The notes below the pieces were generated by a model. The model worked only from the letters and a program-made list of their open reading frames with translations. It was not told the DNA's origin and did no database searches. From Torymus aiolomorphi (Eukaryota; Arthropoda; Insecta; Hymenoptera; Torymidae): a DNA stretch of 64,000 nucleotides. Positions within the stretch are counted from its first letter, which is position 1. Each line of letters starts with the position of its first letter. A program made the position numbers and the translations under genes. Where the stretch lies: assembly GCA_036365515.1 (NCBI GenBank), contig CM070876.1, positions 123,584,810 through 123,648,809 of the forward strand. The letters are read 5' to 3'. This document shows, piece after piece, positions 12,420 to 23,455 of this stretch.

Positions 12420-12842
12420 TGTAACGCGTGCGCGAGTTAAGTAATTCGAGATTGGAATTACCCGCGCCGAGCAGGCGTGCTCACTGGGGGCGTGAGCGCG
12501 CGAGCATTCTGACTGGATTAGGACGGTCTCGCGACGCGTAATATGCTCGTCGCGTACCGGAGAAGCTGCTACGGCTTTATGCGAGTCACGGCAGCCATCT
12601 TCGTGTCTGCCATCGTGCCGTGAACTTCTCTCCAGCGTGTCTTTCAAAAGTTACCTCGTCCGCGCCGTCCTATCTTTTTATAGTTACCGCGAGTGTGGTG
12701 GAGGCGCCAAGCAGAGTGTATGCGTGTGAAAGAGACACAGAGACAGAGCGATCCCGAGCCGCGTGAGCCACACGAGACAGCGAGCGAGGAGCCGGCAGCC
12801 AGCCCGCCTGCCGACCCGATACAGCGAGTAAGAGAGAGAGAG

Positions 12843-12909
<67 letters not shown>

Positions 12910-13464
12910 GCGCGCAACTACTGTGCGAGCGAGAGAGAGAGGGAGCGAGAGAGAGTCGAGTACACCGGCTGCTCCTTCCAAAAGTAAGTCTTATACTCTC
13001 ATCTCTCGCGTTAAACAGTAGCAGCTTCGAAGCGCGCTGTATCGTTCGCGCGTTTGAATCTCAACTGTCGCGCGCGAACTAACTTATTGTTTTGACCAGC
13101 TCTTGCTAGGTGCTTGTAATTACTATTGGTTTTAATATACTGTGATATCAGGTTACTCGTCGCGTTGCTCATAACAACCTGTCCGTCTCCCAGATACCGC
13201 CGCCTCCACGGGAAAACGACTCCGCCGGTCGTTTTCATATCTGAGCGTAGCGGCCGCGCGCTTTACTCTTCGAGCGCGTGCTTTTCAATCGGCGATCCAA
13301 TTAGTTCGAAAGCGAAGTTCGCGTGCGATCTTCGCGCTGTTTTCAGGGTTCCAGGAGCAGATCCCCGGGCAAGTCATTTTAGTCTGACACCCGCGGCACC
13401 GTGTTCTAGGGCATCGCTGGCCTGTGGCTTGTTGGGATTTTCCCCCACTAGCCATCCCGTTACA
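12420..13464 (+). mobile_element. 5' LTR of an LTR retrotransposon
   Basis: Starts TGTAACGCGTGCGC and ends CATCCCGTTACA, giving the TG..CA ends of an LTR about 1,045 bp long. The body (about 12430-13020) is repeated at 15802-16322 downstream, with gag-like sequence between. A TATA-like CTTTTTATAG lies near 12672. A GA microsatellite at about 12832-12905 has expanded in this copy only. A related LTR with the same GGCACCGTGTTCTAGGG motif and a CCCGTTTCA end is at 62535-63543. The serine/leucine-rich open frames here come from the GA repeat and are not genes. Confidence 0.8.
12832..12905. repeat. (GA)n microsatellite
   Basis: About 74 bp of nearly pure GA repeat within the 5' LTR. The matching place in the 3' LTR has only a short GAGAGA stretch, so it expanded after insertion or differs between LTR lineages. 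Confidence 0.95.
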
Positions 13465-14307
13465 ACTGGTGCCACAACATTTTGGGGGTGGAGAAGGACC
13501 CGCGGCGCGTACGTGATTCGCGGCGAAGCTTGGCGCGAAGAAGCTCAGCAGCGTAGCTGAGCGTAAGCTGCAAAGAAAGGCTCTTCGTGTCGCAGCTCGT
13601 AGGCGCGTGTGTGCGTGTGCGTGACACAGCCGTGCTGTTGCGAGAGTGCGGTCGAGAGGTTAGGCGAGCGATAGACAATAACCCTCGACCTAGAGTGCCG
13701 ACGAGGATTTTGATATTGATCGCGAAATTTTTGTATGTTGGGTAATTGTTTTTAACAATTAAAAATTTTTTTAATAAGAATTAATTTTTTTTTCAACGAC
13801 AACAATTTTTTTAATAACAATTAATTTTTTTTTCAACGACAAAAATTTTTTTAAGCCATAATTAATTCTTTTTTAATTAATTTTTTTCTCGACTCGAAAA
13901 TTTTTTTTTCGCCTCTCGTATTTCCGATGCGAATTATTTTTTTTGGACGAAAAGTAAATTTTTTTTTCCTTTTCTCGTGCGGTTAGTAGAAAATCGAGAG
14001 AAAGTCGGCAAGCACTCTCGGAACAAAAAGTTGACTGTGCGCCCGAGTAAAAACTCGAGCGCAAAAATCCCCTCGAACTTTTTTTTTTACGTGAAAATTG
14101 TATTTATTTTTTGTGTTTTTTGGTGATATTGTCCATTTTGACACATATATATATTTTTTATCACATATATTTTAAAATTACAAGTGCGAGTAGTTGAGCG
14201 TAATTAATTACAAATAGTAATTAATTACAAAAATAGCTTTTATTTTTTTAGAGCCGCATACCGGAAACCCTCGTTCGTTATCAGGGTTAAGAGCAACCGC
14301 CGCGCCG
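13465..14307 (+). other. LTR element leader with possible primer-binding site
   Basis: Three bases after the LTR end is TGGTGCCACAACA (from 13467). Its TGG start is what a tRNA primer-binding site needs; the tRNA was not identified. A long leader follows, with T- and A-rich repeats at about 13740-14230 (ATTAATTTTTTTTTCAACGA repeated), then the start of the gag-like reading frame. Confidence 0.45.
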
Positions 14308-15801
14308 TTGAAAAAGCTAGCTCACGGGTTGACAAGGCAAACTCTCTCTGCCATCATTCCGGATACTACTCGCGCTAGTAAAATAAGTTTGTGGGGAAGC
14401 GCACAGCCAATTGACACCATGGCCCGATCATCGCAGTTTGCGGAATCTGCGATACTCAATTGGGCGTATACGCAGCCCGAAGAGGAACTAAACGAGGTCA
14501 TGCAAGCCCTTGGTCTACAGCAGTCAAATCTGCAGTCAGTAAATATGCTGACAGCGATCAAGTGGCTTATGGGCGATTATAGTGCCGCCGATTTCGTGCC
14601 AGAACCGGAGCTGTCGGATCAGCAAGCGTTTGCTAAACGGGAGTAGTCCCGAAAGGCGTTCATCGACTTAACGTTGATGAACAAGTCTGGGTCGACTATT
14701 GTGGATCCCAATACTGACCCAGACCACCTGCACCCGTTCAAAACGCTCCTTGATGACCCGATAGTGATGCAGAAACTCTCGGAGTCTCGGAGGATGAATG
14801 CTCCACAACAAGCACATAATGCAGTGGTGGAGCCAGCAGAGAGGCAAACGGCCAGAAGGGTTCCAGGACAGAGATATTGAGCTCTGCAGCACCCACCGGG
14901 ACATGTCCAGCCGAAGCCGAGGGGCAGCTTCAACAGCAACAGCTCCAACAGCAACAACTGCATCCGCCACAACTGCAGCAGCAGCAAATGCAGCAACAGT
15001 AGTTGGAGCAGCAGTGACGGCAGCAACAGCAACAACAGCAGGAGCAGCAGCAGCAGCAGTAGCGGCAGAAAGTGCTGGAGGAGCAGCGCAGACAACGACA
15101 ATACCAGCGCAACTACGAAGAAGAGTCGTTGTTAGCACGAAATGGGCAGCACGGGTTCTGGCAGCAATCACGAAAACCGCCACAGTCGCAGAACCTGGAG
15201 TGGCGGCGACAGCGTGAGTCGCGAACCGCTGGGATAGCAGTCGGAGACAGTATATTATCGGAGCAGCAACTGGTTGTGATCAAGACACTCATCGAAGAGG
15301 TTGGAGAGCTTAAAGATAGTGTACGAATACTTCAAGGAGATCCACATCCAACCTCAAGTACGCACTTGCAGGGAGTTCAACCCCCAAGCACGGGCTGTAG
15401 ACGAGGATCACCGCATATGAACTTCCAAGATACGTTCACGTATGCGGAGTTTAACAGCAGCAGCCAGAGTCTCTAGTCCCCAACAGAGGCTGAGAAGAAT
15501 GATACCAGAAATTCTTCCCAGCGCCAGACAAGGAATGGCACGACCCAGAACGCGTCTGAGAGGCATACATATTTGCCTCAGCAGACGAACCATGATGTGG
15601 GCCAGATAGTCCGAAAATGGCACATCAAGTTCTCAGAGTCTTCAAAGGAGCAGAGCGGTGAGTTATTCCTCATGAGATTAGAGGAAGGCAGAACTCTAGC
15701 TAATCTGACACACGACGAGGTACTTTCGTCGTTGTCAGAGCTCCTAACGGGGGTAGCAGCCACCTGGTACCAGAGTAACCGCCACACATGGCGATCGTGG
15801 C
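14308..15801 (+). pseudogene. Decayed gag of LTR retrotransposon
   Basis: The reading frame can be followed in pieces: 14308-14880 in one frame and about 15072-15800 in another. A Gln/Ala-coding CAG-rich tract (about 14930-15110) lies between them, where the frame shifts. The last part has the capsid-like pattern of insect LTR retrotransposon Gag: RKWHIKFSESSKEQS, FLMRLEEGRTLANL, SSLSELLTGVAATWY, NRHTW. In-frame stops occur at TAG 14644, TGA 14878 and TAG 15474. No CCHC knuckle, protease or polymerase follows; the 3' LTR begins right after the capsid motif, so a large internal deletion has removed the rest. Gag would assemble the virus-like particle. Frequent relatives are Gypsy-type, but the family is not certain. 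Confidence 0.7.
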
Positions 15802-16480
15802 CAGTGCGCGAGTTAGATAATTCGACATCCGAATTACCCGCGCCGAGCAGGCGTGCTCACTGGGGGCGCGAGCATTCTGACCGGATTAGAACGGTCTCGC
15901 GACGCGTAATATGCCCGTCGCGTACCCGCAAAGCTGCTACGGCTTTATGCGAGTCACGGCAGCCATCTTCGTGTCTGCCATCGTGCCATGAACTTCTCTC
16001 CAGCGTGTCTCTCAAAAGTTACCTCGTCCGCGCCGTCCTATCTTTTTATAGTTACCACGAGTGTGGTGGTGGCGCCGAGCAGAGTGTATGCGTGTGAAAG
16101 AGAGACAGAGAGAGCGATCCCGAGCCCCGTGAGCCACACGAGACAGCGACCGAGGAGCCGGCAGCCAGCCCGCCTGCCGACCCGATAGAGCGAGTAAGAG
16201 AGAGAGGGAGATAGAGACATAGCGCGCAACTACTGTGCGAGCGAGAGAGAGCGAGAGAGAGTCGAGTGCACCGGCTGCTCCTTCCAAAAGTAAGTCTTAT
16301 ACTCTCATCTTTCGCGTTAAATGTAAACGTTTGCACGGAAATCGCCCCGTGCAAACTTTCTGTGCCGTGTACGCGCGGGTGTGTGTTAGCCTGCCGCACT
16401 TTAACACCGCGCACGAGAGTAGCAGTTTCGCCGCGCGCCGCAGTGTTGGGTTTCTGATGGACAAAATAGGCTAGAGCCTC
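15802..16480 (+). mobile_element. Truncated 3' LTR
   Basis: Matches the 5' LTR from CGCGAGTTA (15807) through CTCATCTNTCGCGTTAAA near 16320. The TGTAAC start is missing. About 100 bp between 16322 and 16420 are absent from the 5' LTR, and the end does not reach CCCGTTACA. The two LTRs differ by indels as well as substitutions, so the element is old or recombinant. Confidence 0.7.
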
Positions 16481-16745
16481 CAATTCTTCATCAATTTGAA
16501 TGAATTTTTTTTTTAAATTAAAGGTAAGACAATTTAGAATAGATCGCACGAGCTCAAATTTTAATTTTTTTTTTTTTTTTTATCAACATACAATCTATAT
16601 ACGTGACGAGCGTTAACCTCGCACTTTCTCATCAAACTCGCGTAATAAAAGTTATATATCATTATATATACATATAATTAATGTACAATTGTATTTTAGT
16701 TATATAAAATCAATACATACTCATATATTATAATATATTGAATTC
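16481..16745. other. AT-rich unassigned DNA
   Basis: Low-complexity AT-rich sequence between the LTR remnant and the inverted arm. Nothing recognised. Confidence 0.4.
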
Positions 16746-17470
16746 TGTATAATCTATAAAATAATATTTATGATTTTTTAAAAGAAGTCAAATAAATACT
16801 AGTAAAAAAGTCTTTTACTTCTTTGAGTCAATGTATGCTCAACAAATTATATGTAAGTACATTCAAATTGTTCACTACAAATCAAACAAACGAAAGTTAT
16901 GAAATCAATTATCCATAGTCAAGTAATGCAAACCACTCTCCGAAAAACTGTATGACTATGTTCTCAGAAATGTATTCAAATTTCTTTATTCTTCTATACA
17001 AATTAAACACAAAAAAGTACTGAAATCAATTACTTGTAGTCAAGTACCGGCCATAAGAACTTTTCGTACCTCGCGTATAAAATTACATTTTACTTAATTA
17101 CATAAAGTACTACATAACGCCCAAGAGGCCCAATAGCTCACACACTCCTACAAAACTTTATAGTACCTACGTACTTTACGCCAGTGTGGGCTAAAATTAT
17201 TTTAATTATATAACTATAATGCCTTCTTTTTATTTCTAAAATTCATAAGAATTTTTTCAGGTATTTACGAAAAGTCAAAGCCGGGCCTGTATAAAAAATT
17301 ACATAGTTACCAACACATCACTACTTTTCATTATTCCTCCTCAATTTTGAACTTTCTATAATATTACGCATCTTGGAAGGACAAGAGAAGTCTAGAGCTG
17401 CTCTAGCAGGGTTGATCCTCCGATCTCCCGTACATACTTTGCGGGCCCGACGGTTTGCAGTTCAAGGCAT
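16746..17470. repeat. Left arm of ~720-bp inverted repeat
   Basis: Begins TTCTGTATAATCTATAAAAT and is matched inverted by 22739-23455, which ends GATTATACAGAA. The arms share AAGTACTGAAATCAATTACT-type blocks, ACGCCAGTGTGGGC, and a GC-richer piece at about 17370-17460 (GGTTGATCCTCCGATCTCCC). The arms could be long terminal inverted repeats of one element. No transposase lies in the spacer. Confidence 0.75.
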
Positions 17471-18011
17471 AACATGGTCATTTTCATATAAATATTCATA
17501 TGTTTAAAGAGATAAAATGTATAAATGAGTTGCTTCTACATATTAACTACTGATCTATGAAATAGAAAGTACAAACCCGCGTGAAAATATATAAAATCTC
17601 ATATGAGATCACATAATATATAAAATTGCATATGGCATCACATATAAGATCTCATACGAGATATGCGCTGTCTGAAATTCTCATATGAGATCTTATATGA
17701 TATTTACACGGGGGAAAAGGATATAAAATATGTTGCTTATAAAACGCTTAGTAAAATGTAAAAGACTTTTGAGCAGGCTATAAATTTATATGAATTTTTT
17801 ATTTTATTCTCGTTTAAAAAGGACGGACACAAGGAAAAATATGTTTGATAATGAAATATAAATCATGATTCTGCACATGTACGGATACGTTGTACTTAAC
17901 GGCATCAATTAAAAATTAGAGCCAATGTAATTATTTATGGTGGACTTATAGGTATAAATATTGTTAATGACTTTATGCAAAAATTTAGTATTCTACATTT
18001 AAGTAGCCCAC
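17471..18011. other. Spacer with repeated CATATGAGATC palindromes
   Basis: AT-rich spacer between the left arm and the 291-bp-unit element. At 17590-17705 the motif CTCATATGAGATC and variants occur several times as short palindromes. No coding signal. Confidence 0.5.
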
Positions 18012-18199
18012 CCCATACAGCATGAAAGAAAACTGAAATAATTACATGAAATAATTCATGAATTAATACATTGAAATGATTTAGAAAGAATTTTAAAAGG
18101 AAAAAAAATTAATTTTAAATTAATTTTTAAAATAATATATGGAATCCTTACAAAATACTTTCAAAAATCTTCCAAAAAAATAAAAAAAGTGTTACCAAA

Positions 18200-19870
18200 A
18201 AATAATTACACGAATTAATTCTGAAAGGACTTTGAAAAGATTTTTTGAAAGAATACATAAAATAATTTCGAAATTATTGCAAGTATTCTTTCATGCAATA
18301 ATTCAGAAATAATTTCAGAAAGATACAAATTAATCATTCACAAAAATAATTCAATATCTATTCAAAAATCTTACATGAATTATTTCATGAAATCTTCTGG
18401 GAAACTCGTGTGAATTAATACAAGAAATAATTTTGAATTCTTTTGAAAAAGATTTTTAGAATAAAATTTTTTAAAACAAAATAGCAAAAAAAATAATTAC
18501 ACGAATTAATTCTGAAAGGACTTTGAAAAGATTTTTTGAAAGAATACATAAAATAATTTCGAAATTATTGCAAGTATTCTTTCATGCAATAATTCAGAAA
18601 TAATTTTAGAAAGATACAAATAAATCATTCACAAAAATAATTCAGTATCTATTCAAAAATCTTACATGAATTATTTCATGAAATCTTCTGGGAAACTCGT
18701 GTGAATTAATACAAGAAATAATTTTGAATTCTTTTGAAAAAGATTTTTAAAATAAAATTTTTTAAAACAAAATAGCAAAAAAAATAATTACACGAATTAA
18801 TACTGAAAGGACTTTGAAAAGATTTTTTGAAAGAATACATAAAATAATTTCGAAATTATTGCAAGTATTCTTTCATGCAATAATTCAGAAATAATTTCAG
18901 AAAGATACAAATTAATCATTCACAAAAATAATTCAATATCTATTCAAAAATCTTACATGAATTATTTCATGAAATCTTCTGGGAAACTCGTGTGAATTAA
19001 TACAAGAAATAATTTTGAATTCTTTTGAAAAAGATTTTTAGAATAAAATTTTTTAAAACAAAATAGCAAAAAAATAATTACACGAATTAATTCTGAAAGG
19101 ACTTTGAAAAGATTTTTTGAAAGAATACATAAAATAATTTCGAAATTATTGCAAGTATTCTTTCATGCAATAATTCAGAAATAATTTTAGAAAGATACAA
19201 ATTAATCATTCACAAAAATAATTCCGTATCTATTCAAAAATCTTACATGAATTATTTCATGAAATCTTCTGGGAAACTCGTGTGAATTAATACAAGAAAT
19301 AATTTTGAATTCTTTTGAAAAAGATTTTTAGAATAAAATTTTTTAAAACAAAATAGCAAAAAAAAATAATTACACGAATTAATTCTGAAAGGACTTTGAA
19401 CAGATTTTTTGAAAGAATACATAAAATAATTTCGAAATTATTGCAAGTATTCTTTCATGCAATAATTCAGAAATAATTTTAGAAAGATACAAATTAATCA
19501 TTCACAAAAATAATTCAGTATCTATTCAAAAATCTTACATGAATTATTTGATGAAATCTGCTGGGAAACTCGTGTGAATTAATACAAGAAATAATTTTGA
19601 ATTCTTTTGAAAAAGATTTTTAAAATAAAATTTTTTAAAACAAAATAGCAAAAAAAATAATTACACGAATTAATTCTGAAAGGACTTTGAAATATTTTTT
19701 GAAAGAATACATAAAATAATTTCGAAATTATTGCAAGTATTCTTTCATGCAATAATTCAGAAATAATTTCAGAAAGATACAAATTAATCATTCACAAAAA
19801 TAATTCAATATCTATTCAAAAATCTTACATGAATTATTTCATGAAATCTTCCGGGAAACTCGTGTGAATT
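18200..19870. repeat. 291-bp tandem repeat, six units
   Basis: Unit starts are spaced 290-292 bp apart (AATTACACGAATTAAT at about 18204, 18495, 18786, 19076, 19368, 19659). Each unit carries GGACTTTGAAAAGATTTTTT, GCAAGTATTCTTTCATGCAA and TTACATGAATTATTTCATGA. The units are highly similar, so amplification or homogenisation is recent. Confidence 0.9.
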
Positions 19871-21380
19871 AATAGATTTTTTTAAAGAAAACATAACAAT
19901 TCAGCAATCATGTCAAGAATTATATCACGAAATAATTCAGAAATAATTTCAGAATGATAAAAATTAATCATTCACAAAGATAATTCAATATCTATTGAAA
20001 ATAATTTCATGAATTATTTCATGAAATGTTGCGGGAAACTCACGTGAATTAATACAAGAAATAATTTAGAATTCGTTTGAAAAAGATTGTTACAATAAAA
20101 TTTTTTAAAACACAATAGCAAAAAAGTGATTTACACGAATTCTTCCTGAAAGAACCTTGAAAAGTTTTTTTGAAAGAAAACATAAAATAGTACAGAAATT
20201 ATTGCAAGTATTCAACACGAAAAGGGCAGCGTCCGTATATAAGAGGCATCGTATAATGTATTTATTTTGTTTTTAATTCGAATTTGTTTCAATCAAATAA
20301 GTCCTAATTAATACAATATTTAATAAACAAAACTTACTAAATAAGTATATACTAATTAAACAAAGTTAATATCAAAAAATAAAGAAATATTAGAAATAAA
20401 TATTCTAATTTATTTTGTCAGTCATTTTGCACTATATAATGAAAAAAATGAAATGATTGGATAATGATCGGATTTAGTCGTCCATTGTTTTCTACATTCG
20501 TATGATCCTATTGAAGAACGTATTAAAATGTGTGGGGGGTATATAATTTTTCGTTTTTGTGAACTAAGATAGATTGAAACATTTACTAATTGCGAAAAAT
20601 ATTAATTTGAAAAGTTAATGTAAGAATATAAAAACTTAAAATAAAAGAAAAAAAAACATTTAAAGATGAATAATATAGGTACTTAAAATAAGCAATATTT
20701 TTTATTATTATTCATAATAGTATTCTTTCAGTATGACAATGTTTAGAAGTCCCCTCAAAATCGACAGAAATATTATTTATACGTCTGCCAAGAGTAAAGA
20801 GCCTTTGACTCTAAAAGTTGATTCTAAATTGAAAACACTACAAATAATAATAACATCGGTAAGGTAGAGCTCATTCTATTCATCTCTGCATTATATGCAA
20901 TTATCATTTTTTTATTTTTATCGAATTTCGGGAAAAGAGCTCTTTATTGCCCTTCGTAATGACAAAAATACACTATGTGTAAATTTTCAAGTTATTGCTC
21001 GTTATAGATTTTACAGGAAACGGGTTGAAAAATTTTCTACCAGTTTTTTATGAAAAATAATGAACAGAATTTCTGAAAAATTTATGGGTGTATTATTTAT
21101 GCAATTACGGAGTGCAGTGAAGAGCTTCATTCATCAAAAGTTGAATCTAAGATCAAAAAAATGTAAAAACTCATAACGTCGGTAAGGAAGAGCTCCCTTT
21201 ATACACACACATTTCACATCGACTTAATACAATATTTAATAAACTAAAAGTATTAAATAACTATGAATTAATTGATCAAAGTTAATATTAAAAAATAAAG
21301 TAATATTAAGAATAAATTTTCTAATGTATCGTATCACTCATATTGCAGTATATAATGAAAAAAATGAAATGATCTAACAA

Positions 21381-21449
21381 GCGAGCGATAGCGTAATGGA
21401 TAGCGTATTTGCGTAGTACCCAAGCGACCCGGGTTCGAATCTCCATCAT
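21381..21449 (+). other. tRNA-like segment (degenerate)
   Basis: GCGTAATGGATAGCG resembles the A box of arginine-type tRNAs, and GGGTTCGAATCTCC fits the B box (GGTTCGANTCC) with one mismatch. The acceptor and D stems do not pair well, so it is not called a tRNA gene. It may be a SINE-like piece trapped in the element. The same segment with one change is at 31908-31976. Confidence 0.45.
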
Positions 21450-22444
21450 GTAAAAAATTTTTCTGCGTTTTTTTCTGCGATAAAATAGTGTAAAATTATT
21501 AACAATGTAAATATATGTAAAAATAGTTAGAATATTATTTAAATAATATTCTAAATTATAAAAATGTACCTTCAAATACGGGATTATATATACCCTTCGA
21601 AATTTATTGTTAGTAATATTTACTAAATATTTTCTAATTAATTCACAATATTTATTCCTCAATCCTTCCAAAAATCTTTCATTGAAAGGATTCTGCAATA
21701 ATACATGATTTTATAACCTTCGAAATTTTTTGTTAGTAATATTTCCATTATATTTTCGAATTAATTCACAAAATTAATTCCTGAATCCTTTCAGACATCC
21801 TTCATTGGAAGGATTCTGTAATAATACGGGATTTATCCTCTTCAAATTTCTTGTTAGTAATATTTCCATAATATTTTCTAATTAATTCACAATATTAATT
21901 CCTGAATCCTTTCATACATCTTTGATTGAAAGGATTCAGGAATTAATTTTGTGAATTAATTCGAAAATATTATGGAAATATTACTAAAAAGAAATTTCAA
22001 AGAGTATAAATAACGTATTATTGCAGAATCCTTCCAATGAAAGATGTCTGAAAGGATTCAGGAATTAATTTTGTGAATTAATTCGAAAATATTATGGAAA
22101 TATTACTAAAAAGAAATTTCGAACAGTATAAATCACGTATTATTACAGAATCCTTTCAATGAAAGATGTCTGAAAGGATTCAGGAATTAAATCACAAATT
22201 AATTCCTGAATCCTTTGAGACATCTTTCATTGGAAGGATTCTGTAATAATACGGGATTTATCCGTCTTCCAAATTTCTTGTTAGTAATATTTTCATAATA
22301 TTTTCGAATTAATTCACAAAATTAATTCCTGAATCCTTTCAGATATCTTTCATTGAAAGGATTCTGCAATAATATGTGATATTAATTCTGAAAGGATTCT
22401 GAAAGATTCTTTCAGAAATCATTCAGTGAAAGGATTCTGTAATG

Positions 22445-22641
22445 ATGCTATGTCCGGGGTATTTTCCTTTCAGAATTATTTCAGGAAATAATTTTGAAAT
22501 ATCTTTTAGTAACCTTTTGGTAATAATCCATGAATCCTTTCAGAAATCTTCTATTGAATAAATTTTGCAATGATATTATAAATTATTTTTGAATTATTCC
22601 ATTGAATTAATTCTGAAAGGAAAATACCCCGGACATAGCAT
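22445..22641. mobile_element. Small foldback element inside copy 1
   Basis: Begins ATGCTATGTCCGGGGTATTT and ends with the complement, AAATACCCCGGACATAGCAT, about 197 bp in all. It is duplicated with the host element at about 32970-33168. It may be a nested MITE or part of the host element's own end structure. Confidence 0.6.
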
Positions 22642-22738
22642 TATTACAGAATCCTTTCACTGAATGATTTCTGAAAGAATAAAATTATTTCATGCATTCT
22701 TTCAGAATCCTTTCAGAATTAATACATGCTGTGTGGGA

Positions 22739-23455
22739 CGTAACTGCAAACTGTCGGGCCTGCCAAGTATGTACGGGAGATCGGAGGATCAACCCTGCTA
22801 GAGCAGTTCTAGACTTCTCTTGTCCTTCCAAGATGCGTAATATTATAGAAAGTTCAAAATTGAGGAGGAATAATGAAAAATAGTGATGTGTTGGTAACTA
22901 TGTAATTTTTTATACAGGCTTTGACTTTTCGTAAATACCTGAAAAAATTCTTATGAATTTTAGAAATAAAAAGAAGGCACTATAGTTATATAATTAAAAT
23001 AATTTTCGCCCACACTGGCGTAAAGTACGTAGGTACTATAAAGTTTTGTAGGAGTGTGTGAGCTATTGGGCCTCTTGGGCGTTATGCAGTACTTTGTGTA
23101 ATTAAGTAAAATATAATTTTATACGCGAGGTACGAAAAGTTCTTATGGCCGGTACTTGACTGCAAGTAATTGATTTCAGTACTTTTTTGTGTTTAATTTG
23201 TATAGAAGAATGAAGAAATTTGCATACATTTCTGAGAACATAGTCATACAGTTTTTCGGAGAGTGGTTTGCATTACTTGACTATCGATAATTGATTTCAT
23301 AACTTTCGTTTGTTTCATTTGTAGTGAACAATTTGAATGTTCTTACATATAATTTGTTGAGCATATATTGACTCAAAGAAGTAAAAGACTTTTTTACTAG
23401 TATTTATTTGACTTCTTTTAAAAAATCATAAATATTATTTTATAGATTATACAGA
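22739..23455. repeat. Right arm of ~720-bp inverted repeat
   Basis: The inverse of 16746-17470. It carries GGGAGATCGGAGGATCAACC near 22770. A 63-codon open frame crosses this part, but I recognise no domain. The 291-bp-unit element ends directly at the inner edge of this arm. Confidence 0.75.

Larger units (their letters stand above)
18012..22738. mobile_element. Non-autonomous element of 291-bp units, copy 1
   Basis: A 4.7-kb element starting CCCATACAGCATG and ending CATGCTGTGTGGG, a 13-bp imperfect terminal inverted repeat. A near-identical 5.2-kb copy in the same orientation is at 28091-33264. It contains six tandem units of about 291 bp (18200-19870), unique AT-rich DNA, a tRNA-like segment (21381-21449), and a dense set of inverted CTGAATCCTTTCAGA-type motifs (21560-22738). 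The minus-strand 125-codon open frame at 21321-21698 is identical in translation in both copies. It spans the tRNA-like piece and repeats, looks like low-complexity translation, and is not called as a gene. AC flanks both ends; copy 2 is flanked by TA. Confidence 0.8.

Noticed and set aside
12670..12981. Serine/leucine-rich and glutamate/arginine-rich open frames over the GA tract
   Set aside because: They are translations of a GA microsatellite inside an LTR, open in several frames at once.
14619..15217. Leucine-, alanine- and cysteine-rich open frames opposite the gag gene
   Set aside because: They read the CAG-rich tract in other frames; only the sense frame shows Gag motifs.
21321..21698. 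125-codon minus-strand frame, identical in the second element copy (31848-32225)
   Set aside because: Identity reflects recent duplication of the element. The frame crosses a tRNA-like piece and repeats, and shows no domain.
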